From NCBI GenBank assembly GCA_947380175.1, contig CANCPZ010000004.1:1-41972 (forward strand): a DNA stretch of 41,972 nt. Reading direction: 5' to 3'. Positions within the stretch are counted from its first letter, which is position 1; every line of letters starts with the position of its first letter. Made by a program: the position numbers and the translations under genes. Shown here in pieces: positions 17,055 through 24,639 of the stretch. The notes under the pieces are model-generated. The model worked only from the letters and a program-made list of their open reading frames with translations, was not told the origin of the DNA and ran no database searches. Source of the stretch: Bacteroidota bacterium (lineage in GTDB: Bacteria; Bacteroidota; Bacteroidia; 2-12-FULL-35-15).

Positions 17055-17116
17055 ATTTGTAAAAATGAAAGAGTCCATAAACTAATTAGTTTATGGACTC
17101 TTTCATTTTTACAAAT
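17055..17116. terminator. Perfect 62-bp palindrome, probable terminator of typA
   Basis: Bases 17055-17085 are the exact reverse complement of 17086-17116, so a 31-bp arm with no loop is formed. The core GAGTCCATAAAC is the most GC-rich part and is flanked by TTTCATTTTT/AAAAATGAAA, giving a T-rich side in both directions. It lies 38 bases past the typA stop, where a terminator is expected. A perfect arm of 31 bp is longer than a terminator requires. The ORF-track protein of 94 residues across it is a shadow. Confidence 0.75.
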
Positions 17117-17153
17117 AACTTCAATTTATTTTAAAAGAAAAACGCTGATGATA

Positions 17154-18965
17154 TTATTGAGAAACCATCTTTTTTTCATTTCGTTTGCGTTCAGTTTCAT
17201 CTAATAAAACTTTACGTAAGCGTATATTACTCGGAGTAATTTCAACATACTCGTCACCTTGAATATACTCCATCGCCTCTTCTAACGAAAAATTAATTTT
17301 TGGAGCAATACGCATTTTATCATCAGTACCTGACGCACGCATATTAGACAATTTTTTTTCTTTTGTAATATTTACAACAATATCATCCTGACGATTGTTT
17401 TCACCAATTACTTGACCTGTATAAATTGGATCACCTGGTTCAACAAAAAATTTACCGCGATCTTGTAATTTATCGATTGAATAAGCTATTGCTGTTCCTT
17501 GCTCACCTGAAATCAACACCCCATTGTTACGGCTTGGTATGTGTCCTTTCCAAGGTTCAAATGCTTTAAAACGGTGTGCCATAATAGCCTCACCAGCTGT
17601 TGCTGTTAAAATATTATTTCGCAAACCTATAATACCTCGAGACGGTATTTCGAATTCCAAGTGAAGTAAATCGCCTTTTGGCTCCATCAATAACATATCG
17701 CCTTTACGTTGACTTACATACTCAATTACCTTTCCAGAAACAGGTTCAGGAACATCAACTGTTAAGTATTCAATCGGTTCACATTTTTTTCCATCAATTT
17801 CTTTGATGATAACTTGTGGCTGACCTACCTGCAATTCATACCCTTCACGTCTCATCGTTTCAATCAAAACTGATAAGTGAAGAATACCTCGTCCAAAAAC
17901 TAAATAAGAATCAGCAGAATTCGTTTCTTCAACTTTCAATGCAAGATTTTTTTCCAATTCTTTGAACAAACGATCACGCAAGTGACGCGATGTAACAAAC
18001 TTACCTTCTTTACCGAAAAATGGCGAATTGTTAATCGTAAATAACATGTTCATAGTAGGCTCATCAATTGCAATAGGAGTAAGACCTTCTGGGTTTTCAA
18101 AATCCGCAATAGTATCACCGATTTCAAAACCTTCAATACCTGTAATGGCTACTATGTCGCCAGCTCCTACTTCTGTGGCTTTTAATTTACCTAACCCTTC
18201 AAATGTAAATAATTCTTTAATGCGAGATTTTACAACAGAACCGTCACGTTTTACTAATGATACCGGCATATTGTCTTTTATTGTGCCTCTTAATACTCTA
18301 CCAACTGCAATACGACCAACAAAAGAAGAATAATCTAATGAAGTAATCTGCATTTGTAAGGTTCCTTCATAACGAGGGGCATTAGGAAAATAATCAATAA
18401 TAACATCTAATAAATGGGTAATATCAGATGTTGGGTTTTTATAATCAGGGCCCATCCAACCTTGTTTCGAAGATCCGTAAACAGTTCTAAAATCTAATTG
18501 TTTTTCGGTAGCATCCAAATTAAAAAACAAATCAAATACCTGATCATGCACCTCTTCTGGACGACAATTTGCTTTATCAACTTTATTTATAACCAATACA
18601 ACTGTTTTGCCTTGAGCCAATGCTTTTTGAGTAACAAAACGTGTTTGAGGCATAGGTCCTTCAAACGCGTCTACTAAAAGCACAACCCCATCAGCCATGT
18701 TTAATACGCGTTCAACTTCGCCACCAAAATCAGCGTGGCCAGGAGTATCTATGATATTAATTTTTGTTCCTTTATATTGTACAGATACGTTTTTAGCTAA
18801 AATAGTGATGCCTCGTTCGCGCTCCAAGTCATTATTATCCAAAATTAATTCGCCAGACTCCTGGTTTTCACGAAATAATTTTCCGGTGTGTAAAATTTTG
18901 TCAACCAAAGTTGTTTTTCCATGGTCAACGTGGGCAATAATGGCAATGTTTCTAATGTTTTGCAT
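17154..18965 (-). CDS. typA: Ribosome-associated GTPase TypA/BipA
   Basis: A translational GTPase of the EF-G/LepA superfamily that binds ribosomes and is involved in stress adaptation and late 50S assembly. The G-domain motifs are complete: AHVDHGKTTLVDKI (G1), RERGITI (switch I), DTPGHADFGGEVERV (G3), NKVDK (G4). Beta-barrel domain II and the EF-G III/V-like domains follow, then the TypA-specific C-terminal region (RPSRNNGVLISGEQGTAIAYS...GDPIYTGQVIGENNR). At 603 residues the length is standard. The start is the ATG at 18965, with a good -7 element about 45 bases upstream. It is monocistronic, bounded by the 62-bp palindrome. Confidence 0.97.
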   Translation of the reverse strand: MQNIRNIAIIAHVDHGKTTLVDKILHTGKLFRENQESGELILDNNDLERERGITILAKNVSVQYKGTKINIIDTPGHADFGGEVERVLNMADGVVLLVDAFEGPMPQTRFVTQKALAQGKTVVLVINKVDKANCRPEEVHDQVFDLFFNLDATEKQLDFRTVYGSSKQGWMGPDYKNPTSDITHLLDVIIDYFPNAPRYEGTLQMQITSLDYSSFVGRIAVGRVLRGTIKDNMPVSLVKRDGSVVKSRIKELFTFEGLGKLKATEVGAGDIVAITGIEGFEIGDTIADFENPEGLTPIAIDEPTMNMLFTINNSPFFGKEGKFVTSRHLRDRLFKELEKNLALKVEETNSADSYLVFGRGILHLSVLIETMRREGYELQVGQPQVIIKEIDGKKCEPIEYLTVDVPEPVSGKVIEYVSQRKGDMLLMEPKGDLLHLEFEIPSRGIIGLRNNILTATAGEAIMAHRFKAFEPWKGHIPSRNNGVLISGEQGTAIAYSIDKLQDRGKFFVEPGDPIYTGQVIGENNRQDDIVVNITKEKKLSNMRASGTDDKMRIAPKINFSLEEAMEYIQGDEYVEITPSNIRLRKVLLDETERKRNEKKMVSQ

Positions 18966-19010
18966 TGTAAGATATTTATTATAATTTGATATAAAATTTT
19001 AAAGAGGGTG

Positions 19011-19018
19011 CAAAAGTA
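19011..19018 (-). promoter_or_regulatory. Putative -7 element of typA
   Basis: On the minus strand this reads TACTTTTG followed by CACCC, a full TAnnTTTG match about 46 bases before the typA ATG. A TTTG lies 24 bases further upstream, slightly beyond usual spacing. The 373-base gap 18966-19338 otherwise holds only AT-rich sequence and the divergent promoter for the next gene. Confidence 0.48.
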
Positions 19019-19225
19019 GTTATTTTTATTGGTAGTTGGGTGCAAATTTGTTGAATATAAATCAATTACATAGTATTTCTATTTAACAAATGATATTTAA
19101 AATTGTTTTTTACACGCATTTTTTACAAAAAAACAAGGAAAACACAATAGTTAGCCAAATTCTCTTTTTATCAAATTTACGCACAAAATAATTGCTTTAA
19201 AATAATTTTTATCAAATTTGTATGT

Positions 19226-19233
19226 TACTTTTG
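19226..19233 (+). promoter_or_regulatory. Putative -7 element for the small T9SS type B protein
   Basis: TACTTTTG matches TAnnTTTG in full. A start near 19240 would give a leader of about 100 bases before the ATG at 19339. No clear -33 box was found. Confidence 0.33.
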
Positions 19234-19338
19234 ACTTTAGTATTGCGTTAGGTTGAATAATAAATAATTTAGGGTTTTGAAATTACTGATCAAATTAAAA
19301 TTTTGAACATTTTAGCAAATCGAAATTCATTAAAACAT

Positions 19339-19707
19339 ATGAAGAGTTTAACCATATTTGCCTTTTTACTAGTCGCTCTTTCATTAAAATGCAAGGGTAA
19401 CAGTTTTGTTATTGGTAACACACTTGATTCAACAAGTGATGACACAGGGTATGTATTTACTCCAAATGGCGATGGCATTAATGATTATTTCAAAATTAAT
19501 ATTAGCAACTTAGAAACCGTAAGTTGCAAAATTTTTAATGGATGGGGGTTGCTTGTGGCGGAATTGAAGGCACCAAAAGATACTTGGGACGGAAGAACGA
19601 CATCTGGTGTCGAATGTGTTGGTGGGGTTTATTATTTTGTGCTATATGCAGTAGAAATGGATAATAAAATTCACAATCAAAAAGGGTTTATCCAGCTAAT
19701 AAAATAG
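19339..19707 (+). CDS. Very small secreted protein consisting almost only of a gliding-motility-associated (CHU_C, T9SS type B) sorting domain
   Basis: The ATG at 19339 gives a signal peptide (MKSLTIFAFLLVALSLKCKG) and a mature part of about 100 residues. Nearly all of that is the CHU_C/type B sorting domain: VFTPNGDGINDYFKI, then CKIFNGWGLLVAELKAPKDTWDG, GVYYFVLYA and a final QKGFIQLIK. In known proteins this domain follows hundreds of residues of cargo; here only about 15 residues lie between signal and domain. The track's TTG start at 19303 adds a non-signal-like extension and is less likely. It could be a degenerate remnant of a larger gene or a true mini-protein; no upstream coding remnant of cargo is visible. 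Confidence 0.8.
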   Translation: MKSLTIFAFLLVALSLKCKGNSFVIGNTLDSTSDDTGYVFTPNGDGINDYFKINISNLETVSCKIFNGWGLLVAELKAPKDTWDGRTTSGVECVGGVYYFVLYAVEMDNKIHNQKGFIQLIK

Positions 19708-19819
19708 AATCCATCCATGCTATTTTCCGAAATTAACAGCTTCCTAGTTTAAAAATATTTACTAACTCAAAAAACGGAAATCGTTTTCAATAAAATTACA
19801 ACACCAATAAAAAATTGCT

Positions 19820-20239
19820 TTGGGAAAACATGTGCTTGAAATAGAATACGATTACAATTTTGTATTAATTGGAATTTCATCACACGAAAAAGACTATCGA
19901 ATTTGCTGGGCGCTAAACAACATATTAAAATTGGATTTAGTGAAAATAGCCCCGCTTGAAATTAAAGATAAAAAACAAGACAAGCCGTCTTACTTTTCTT
20001 TGTTTGAATACCTGATTCCTGATGAGTTTATGGAATATTTTATTATTGCAAACCAAAGCGAAAAAGGAGTGCTTATTGCAGAACAAAAAAATATGGATTA
20101 TTTTTTTATTATAAGAGGAGAATTTGATGAAGACAAAGTAACTGAAATCATAAAAAAAATAAAAGACCTGTCGATTGTTCAAACAGCTGTAAGAATAGAT
20201 TTATCAACTTTAAAATTTAAACAAAATTTAATAATATAA
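19820..20239 (+). CDS. IPExxxVDY-family-like protein upstream of pyruvate kinase
   Basis: A small protein of about 139 residues, probably cytoplasmic, with no signal peptide or membrane segment. It resembles the IPExxxVDY family, which is typically found just before pyk in Bacteroidota. The signature is present in altered form: LIAEQKNMDYFFII, with Ala for Pro and Met for Val, followed by a helix (EDKVTEIIKKIKDLSIVQTA). The N-terminal half has LEIEYDYNFVLIGISSHEKDYRICWALN, typical of the family. The start is uncertain: TTG at 19820 or GTG at 19832, with no ATG in frame nearby. Pyk follows after 59 bases. The molecular function of the family is not established, and its position suggests a link to glycolytic output. 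Confidence 0.75.
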   Translation: MGKHVLEIEYDYNFVLIGISSHEKDYRICWALNNILKLDLVKIAPLEIKDKKQDKPSYFSLFEYLIPDEFMEYFIIANQSEKGVLIAEQKNMDYFFIIRGEFDEDKVTEIIKKIKDLSIVQTAVRIDLSTLKFKQNLII

Positions 20240-20298
20240 ACCAATTTTTATTCTACTTATAGAATCAAATTCGGAGAAAATAGACAATACTAAATACT

Positions 20299-21717
20299 AT
20301 GAAAAAAACAAAAATTGTAGCAACTCTTGGACCAGCATCAACTTCAGCAGATGTGATTGAAAAATTAATATTAGCAGGGGTTGATGTGTGCCGAATAAAT
20401 TTTTCGCATGGAGCTTACGATGCAGCATTAGAACAGATAAACAATGTTAGAGCTATAAATAAAAAACTAAACAAGCATACAGCAATTTTGGCCGATCTAC
20501 AGGGTCCTAAATTACGGATTGGCGTAGTAGAAAATAATGGAGTAGAACTTATTGCAGGTAATACAATTACTATTACAACTAATGAATGTATTGGAACAGC
20601 TGAACGTATTTTTATGACCTACCAACAATTTCCGAAAGACGTGAAAGTAGGTGAAAATATTTTGATTGATGACGGGAAATTACTTCTAACAGTTTTGGAA
20701 ACAAATGGTGAGGATGAAGTAAATGCCATTATTGTACATGGTGGCACCTTGTCGTCAAAAAAAGGCGTGAACTTACCAAATACTAAAGTATCGTTACCTT
20801 GCTTAACACCAAAGGATTTAAGGGATTTAGACTTTGCGCTTGACCATGATGTTGAATGGATAGGTTTATCTTTTGTAAGATCTGTAACAGATATTGTAGA
20901 ATTAAAAACATTGATAAAAAAACGCAATAAAAGTGCGCGAGTAATAGCAAAAATAGAAAAGCCTGAAGCATTAACAGAGATTGATAATATCATTGATATG
21001 ACCGATGCTATTATGGTGGCACGTGGGGACCTAGGAGTTGAATTACCAATGGAACAAGTACCAATGGTACAAAAAATGCTAGTTAGAAAATGTATTGCAA
21101 CGTCGAAACCGATTATCATTGCAACACAAATGATGGAAAGCATGATTACAAATTTTGCTCCTACTCGCGCCGAAGTAAACGATGTAGCAAATGCTGTTAT
21201 GGATGGCGCTGATGCTGTTATGCTAAGCGGAGAAACATCAGTTGGCAAATACCCTGTTAAGGTTATTGAAGCAATGTATCGCATTATTAAAAATGTTGAA
21301 CAAGAGGAAAGTATTTATTATAAAGAACACGCACCCTTGTTGAAAAACCAAACATTTATTACCGATTCTATTTGTTACAACTCTTGCGTAATGGCTAAGC
21401 AAGCAGATGTGAAAGCCATTGTATCAATGACAAACTCTGGATATACAGCATTTAAAATATCCAGCCACAGACCTAAAGCGCACGTTTTTATATTTACTGA
21501 TAACCCCTCACTCCTTACTACATTAAATTTGGTATGGGGTGTAAAAGGCTTTTATTACAACAAATATGAAAGTACGGACCAAACAATAACGGATATTAAT
21601 TCGATTTTAAAAGATAATGAATTGGTACATGTTGATGATATGGTAATAAACATTGCAAGCATACCAATGATAGAAAGAGGAAGAACAAACATGTTGAAAC
21701 TATCACAAGTAAAATAA
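20299..21717 (+). CDS. pyk: Pyruvate kinase
   Basis: Catalyses phosphoenolpyruvate + ADP to pyruvate + ATP, the last step of glycolysis, in the cytoplasm. The 472-residue protein has all main motifs: KTKIVATLGPAS at the start, RINFSHG, ILADLQGPKLRIG, VIAKIEKPEAL with the catalytic Lys, MVARGDLGVELP, PIIIATQMMESM and DGADAVMLSGETSVGKYP. The C-terminal allosteric domain is present (about 345-472). The upstream 59 bases contain a 16-base dyad, ATTCTA-CTTA-TAGAAT (20250-20265), which may be a weak hairpin. It probably shares a transcript with the IPExxxVDY-like gene before it and the Spx-like gene 18 bases after. Confidence 0.97.
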   Translation: MKKTKIVATLGPASTSADVIEKLILAGVDVCRINFSHGAYDAALEQINNVRAINKKLNKHTAILADLQGPKLRIGVVENNGVELIAGNTITITTNECIGTAERIFMTYQQFPKDVKVGENILIDDGKLLLTVLETNGEDEVNAIIVHGGTLSSKKGVNLPNTKVSLPCLTPKDLRDLDFALDHDVEWIGLSFVRSVTDIVELKTLIKKRNKSARVIAKIEKPEALTEIDNIIDMTDAIMVARGDLGVELPMEQVPMVQKMLVRKCIATSKPIIIATQMMESMITNFAPTRAEVNDVANAVMDGADAVMLSGETSVGKYPVKVIEAMYRIIKNVEQEESIYYKEHAPLLKNQTFITDSICYNSCVMAKQADVKAIVSMTNSGYTAFKISSHRPKAHVFIFTDNPSLLTTLNLVWGVKGFYYNKYESTDQTITDINSILKDNELVHVDDMVINIASIPMIERGRTNMLKLSQVK

Positions 21718-21735
21718 GTTGTTGATTAATAAATT

Positions 21736-22086
21736 ATGAAAAAAATATACGCTCTTAGCTCTTGCTCAACATGTATTAGGATAATTAATGACCTGGATTT
21801 AAAAAATAAAAACTTTGAATTTCAGGATATAAAAACTCAAAAAATAACACCGGCTCAGTTAAGTGAAATGAAAAACATTTCTGGCTCATATGAGTCGTTA
21901 TTCAGTCGAGTAGCTTTAAAATATAGGGCATTAGGTTTAGATAAAAAAGTACTAACCGAAGAAGATTTCAAAAATTACATTCTTGAAGAATATACTTTTT
22001 TAAAACGACCTGTAATTATTATTGAAAAAAATATATTTATAGGGAATTCCAAAAACACTGTTGCGGCTGTAAAATCAGCACTATAG
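21736..22086 (+). CDS. ArsC/Spx-family thioredoxin-fold protein
   Basis: A 116-residue cytoplasmic protein of the ArsC-like thioredoxin fold. The N-terminus MKKIYALSSCSTCIRI places a CxxC at Cys10-Cys13, the position and spacing of the Spx redox switch rather than the single catalytic Cys of classical ArsC. The C-terminal LKRPVIII corresponds to the conserved Arg-Pro segment of both. Spx-type proteins bind RNA polymerase in Firmicutes; in Bacteroidota members of this family are poorly defined and may instead be glutathione- or thiol-dependent reductases. Arsenate reduction is not supported by neighbours, as no ars genes occur. It is 18 bases after pyk, so probably co-transcribed. Confidence 0.82.
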   Translation: MKKIYALSSCSTCIRIINDLDLKNKNFEFQDIKTQKITPAQLSEMKNISGSYESLFSRVALKYRALGLDKKVLTEEDFKNYILEEYTFLKRPVIIIEKNIFIGNSKNTVAAVKSAL

Positions 22087-22151
22087 ATTAACACAGTATT
22101 ACCTAGCTAATAAAGGTATCAGAAAAAAGCATAAAAGGTAAATCATTCAAA

Positions 22152-23054
22152 ATGAATAAAAAAATACAGGCACATATTGCCTTGTTAATTGCTAACCTTA
22201 TTTATGGCGCAAATTATTCTATTGCAAAAGTGGTTATGCCTAAATATGTTGAACCTTTTGCTTTTGTTTTAATTCGCGTAAGTGGCGCTGTTATTTTATT
22301 TTGGATAATAAGTATTTTATTTGTTAATGAAAAAATAGACAAAAAAGACCTACCACGTTTAGCGCTTTTAGGATTATGTGGTGTTGCAATTAATCAGTTA
22401 TTGTTTTTGAAAGGATTGAGTTTAACCACACCTATAAATGCATCCATCATTATGGTTTCAAACCCTATTGTTGTGTTACTGATTGCTGCAATTTTTCTGA
22501 AAGAAAAAATATCCTTAACAAAAACAATTGGTATATCTATAGGAATAACAGGAGCTTTACTTCTGTTGCTTTTTAATAAAAAATTCTCGTTCGGCTCCGA
22601 AACAATTGCAGGCGATATTATGGTACTAATTAACTCCTTATCGTGGGGAATATATTTGGTTTTAGTAAAACCACTAATGAAAAAATACAACACGTTTACT
22701 ATTGTAAAATGGGTGTTTTTATTTGGATTTATTTATGTTCTACCTTTTGGATTTAATGAAATGAAATTGGTAAAATGGAACGAAATGCCCTCATTGGTAT
22801 ATTGGGATATTGCATTTGTAGTATTAGGAACCACATTTTTTGCTTACCTTTTAAACACTTACGCTTTAAGAGCTTTAAGCCCATCTATTGTAAGTATATA
22901 TATTTATTTACAACCATTTTTAGCTACACTTATTGCCATTTATTATTATCGTAATGATGAACTGGATTTACGAAAAATTATTTCAGCAATACTTATTATC
23001 ATTGGGGTATATTTAGTGAGTAGGCCATTGAAAAATACAAAGGAGTTATTATAA
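22152..23054 (+). CDS. EamA/DMT-family transporter
   Basis: A second EamA exporter-type inner-membrane protein, 300 residues with about ten hydrophobic segments in two repeats. Conserved parts include LLIANLIYGANYSIAKVVMP at the start, the LFLKGLSLTTPINASIIMVSNPIVVLLIAAIFLKE region of the first repeat and SIVSIYIYLQPFLATLIAIYYYRNDE of the second. It is clearly different from the transporter at 4260-5138, so the two are not a recent duplication. Substrate is unknown. It sits between the Spx-like gene and yicC, all on the plus strand. Confidence 0.87.
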   Translation: MNKKIQAHIALLIANLIYGANYSIAKVVMPKYVEPFAFVLIRVSGAVILFWIISILFVNEKIDKKDLPRLALLGLCGVAINQLLFLKGLSLTTPINASIIMVSNPIVVLLIAAIFLKEKISLTKTIGISIGITGALLLLLFNKKFSFGSETIAGDIMVLINSLSWGIYLVLVKPLMKKYNTFTIVKWVFLFGFIYVLPFGFNEMKLVKWNEMPSLVYWDIAFVVLGTTFFAYLLNTYALRALSPSIVSIYIYLQPFLATLIAIYYYRNDELDLRKIISAILIIIGVYLVSRPLKNTKELL

Positions 23055-23126
23055 TTATTTCTTAATTACATCTATCTATTTAAGCCAAATCTTCAATTCA
23101 TACCGTTTTTCGTCCTCTAAAAATCT

Positions 23127-23134
23127 TACATTTG
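23127..23134 (+). promoter_or_regulatory. Putative -7 element of the yicC-gmk unit
   Basis: TACATTTG fully matches TAnnTTTG, 22 bases before the yicC ATG. A T-rich CGTTTTT stretch lies near the expected -33 position. Confidence 0.45.
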
Positions 23135-23156
23135 TTTCAAATAAAAAACAAAGTAT

Positions 23157-24032
23157 ATGATTAAATCAATGACTGGATTTGGTAAATCCACAAGTGAAAT
23201 TTCAAATAAAAAAATTACCGTAGAAGTGCGTTCACTAAATAGTAAATCGTTGGATTTAAATTTAAGAATCCCTTACATTTACAAGGAAAAAGAACTTGAG
23301 TTACGAAGTGATATATCAAAACAAATAGAACGCGGGAAAGTTGATTTAACAGTATATACCGAATCGACACAAGAATCACTACCTATTGCAATAAATAAAA
23401 CGCTGGCAAAAACATATTATAACGAATTAAAATCTTTGTCGGAAGAATTAAATGAAGACAAGCAAAATCTTTTAGCACTTGTTCTTAAAATGCCTGAAGT
23501 AATGAAGGCCGAAAGAGAGGTTATAGAATTAGATGAAACAGAATGGAAAGAGGTAATAAATACAGTAAACAAAGCAATTGAAGGGTTTCAAAAATTTCGT
23601 TCAGATGAAGGAAAAATACTTTCAAACGAATTTGAAACACGTATAGGTATTATTTACAGGCTTTTGGAAGAAGTTGTTAATCTTGACAATGCGCGTGTTC
23701 AAAACATTCGTACACGAATAAAAAACAACATTACAGAGTTGGTTGAAAAAGAAAAAATAGATGAAAATCGTTTTGAGCAGGAGTTAATTTATTACATCGA
23801 AAAATTAGATATTACAGAAGAAAAATTACGCTTAAAAACACACCTGGATTATTTTATTAAAACTATGCAAGAGCCTTCTGGTGGTCGAAAACTAGGTTTT
23901 ATTTCTCAAGAAATTGGAAGAGAAATAAATACGATTGGCTCAAAAGCAAATGATGCTGGAGTACAAAAACTAGTTGTACAAATGAAAGATGAGTTGGAAA
24001 AAGTAAAAGAACAAATGTTAAACGTTTTATAA
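23157..24032 (+). CDS. yicC: YicC/YloC-family endoribonuclease
   Basis: A 291-residue cytoplasmic protein. It opens with the family hallmark MIKSMTGFGKS and ends with the conserved C-terminal block GRKLGFISQEIGREINTIGSKAND and an acidic helix (MKDELEKVKEQMLNVL). YicC-like proteins are now regarded as endoribonucleases acting in RNA turnover; catalytic residues are in the acidic C-terminal domain. A charged, coiled middle (about 90-200) is typical. It lies 14 bases before gmk, a pairing conserved across many bacteria, which supports the call. Confidence 0.93.
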   Translation: MIKSMTGFGKSTSEISNKKITVEVRSLNSKSLDLNLRIPYIYKEKELELRSDISKQIERGKVDLTVYTESTQESLPIAINKTLAKTYYNELKSLSEELNEDKQNLLALVLKMPEVMKAEREVIELDETEWKEVINTVNKAIEGFQKFRSDEGKILSNEFETRIGIIYRLLEEVVNLDNARVQNIRTRIKNNITELVEKEKIDENRFEQELIYYIEKLDITEEKLRLKTHLDYFIKTMQEPSGGRKLGFISQEIGREINTIGSKANDAGVQKLVVQMKDELEKVKEQMLNVL

Positions 24033-24046
24033 GAATACGATAAAAA

Positions 24047-24637
24047 ATGCAAGGCAAACTTATCATATTTTCGGCACCATCAGGAGCAGGCAAAACAACC
24101 ATTGTTCACTACTTGCTTGATAGAATTGCATCTTTGGAATTTTCCGTTTCGGCCTGTAGTAGACCTATTCGAAAAGGAGAAGAATATGGCAAAGATTATT
24201 ATTTTTTATCCATAGATGAATTCAAACAAAAAATTAAAAACGAGGAATTTATTGAATGGGAGGAAGTGTATAAAGATAATTTTTACGGCACTTTAAAAGC
24301 AGAAATAGAGCGCATTTGGAAAAAAGGAAAGCATGTAATTTTTGATGTGGATGTTGTTGGAGGATTGCATTTAAAAAATCAATTTGGCGACAAGGCCTTA
24401 GCAATTTTTGTTATGCCCCCTTCAATAGAGCACCTCGAAAATCGTTTAAAATTTAGAGAAACCGAAACACCCGAAAGTATTGCTCGCAGAATGGGCAAAG
24501 CTGAAAACGAACTTAAAACAGCAGACTTGTTTGATAAAATAATTGTGAATGATAAATTGGCTTATGCTTTTGCTGAAGCAGAAAAAGTTGTTGAAGAATT
24601 TTTAGGACAAAATTTAAATACTGAATCTACATTGTAA
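24047..24637 (+). CDS. gmk: Guanylate kinase
   Basis: Phosphorylates GMP to GDP with ATP in purine salvage and nucleotide synthesis. The P-loop is at the start (IFSAPSGAGKTTIV), followed by the GMP-binding segment (SRPIRKGEEYGKDYYFLSIDEFK) and the lid (RRMGKAENEL). The length of 196 residues is usual. It follows yicC by 14 bases and precedes the ACMSD gene by 2 bases, so the three are probably one transcript. In many relatives nadD follows gmk; here it does not. Confidence 0.97.
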   Translation: MQGKLIIFSAPSGAGKTTIVHYLLDRIASLEFSVSACSRPIRKGEEYGKDYYFLSIDEFKQKIKNEEFIEWEEVYKDNFYGTLKAEIERIWKKGKHVIFDVDVVGGLHLKNQFGDKALAIFVMPPSIEHLENRLKFRETETPESIARRMGKAENELKTADLFDKIIVNDKLAYAFAEAEKVVEEFLGQNLNTESTL

Positions 24638-24639
24638 TT

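Noticed and set aside
16920-17204. 94-residue ORF across the palindrome upstream of the T9SS gene
   Set aside because: It reads through the 62-bp palindrome and into the end of typA; its Lys/Asn-rich translation is what AT-rich non-coding DNA gives.
20619-21284. 221-residue ORF antisense to pyruvate kinase
   Set aside because: It lies wholly inside pyk, which has every catalytic motif; the translation is Ser/Thr/Phe rich without any domain.
21736-22086. Arsenate reductase as the function of the ArsC-fold protein
   Set aside because: The CxxC spacing is that of Spx-like proteins, and no ars genes are nearby.
4260-23054. The two EamA transporters as a recent duplication
   Set aside because: Their sequences differ throughout, share only family-level motifs, and lie in unrelated contexts.
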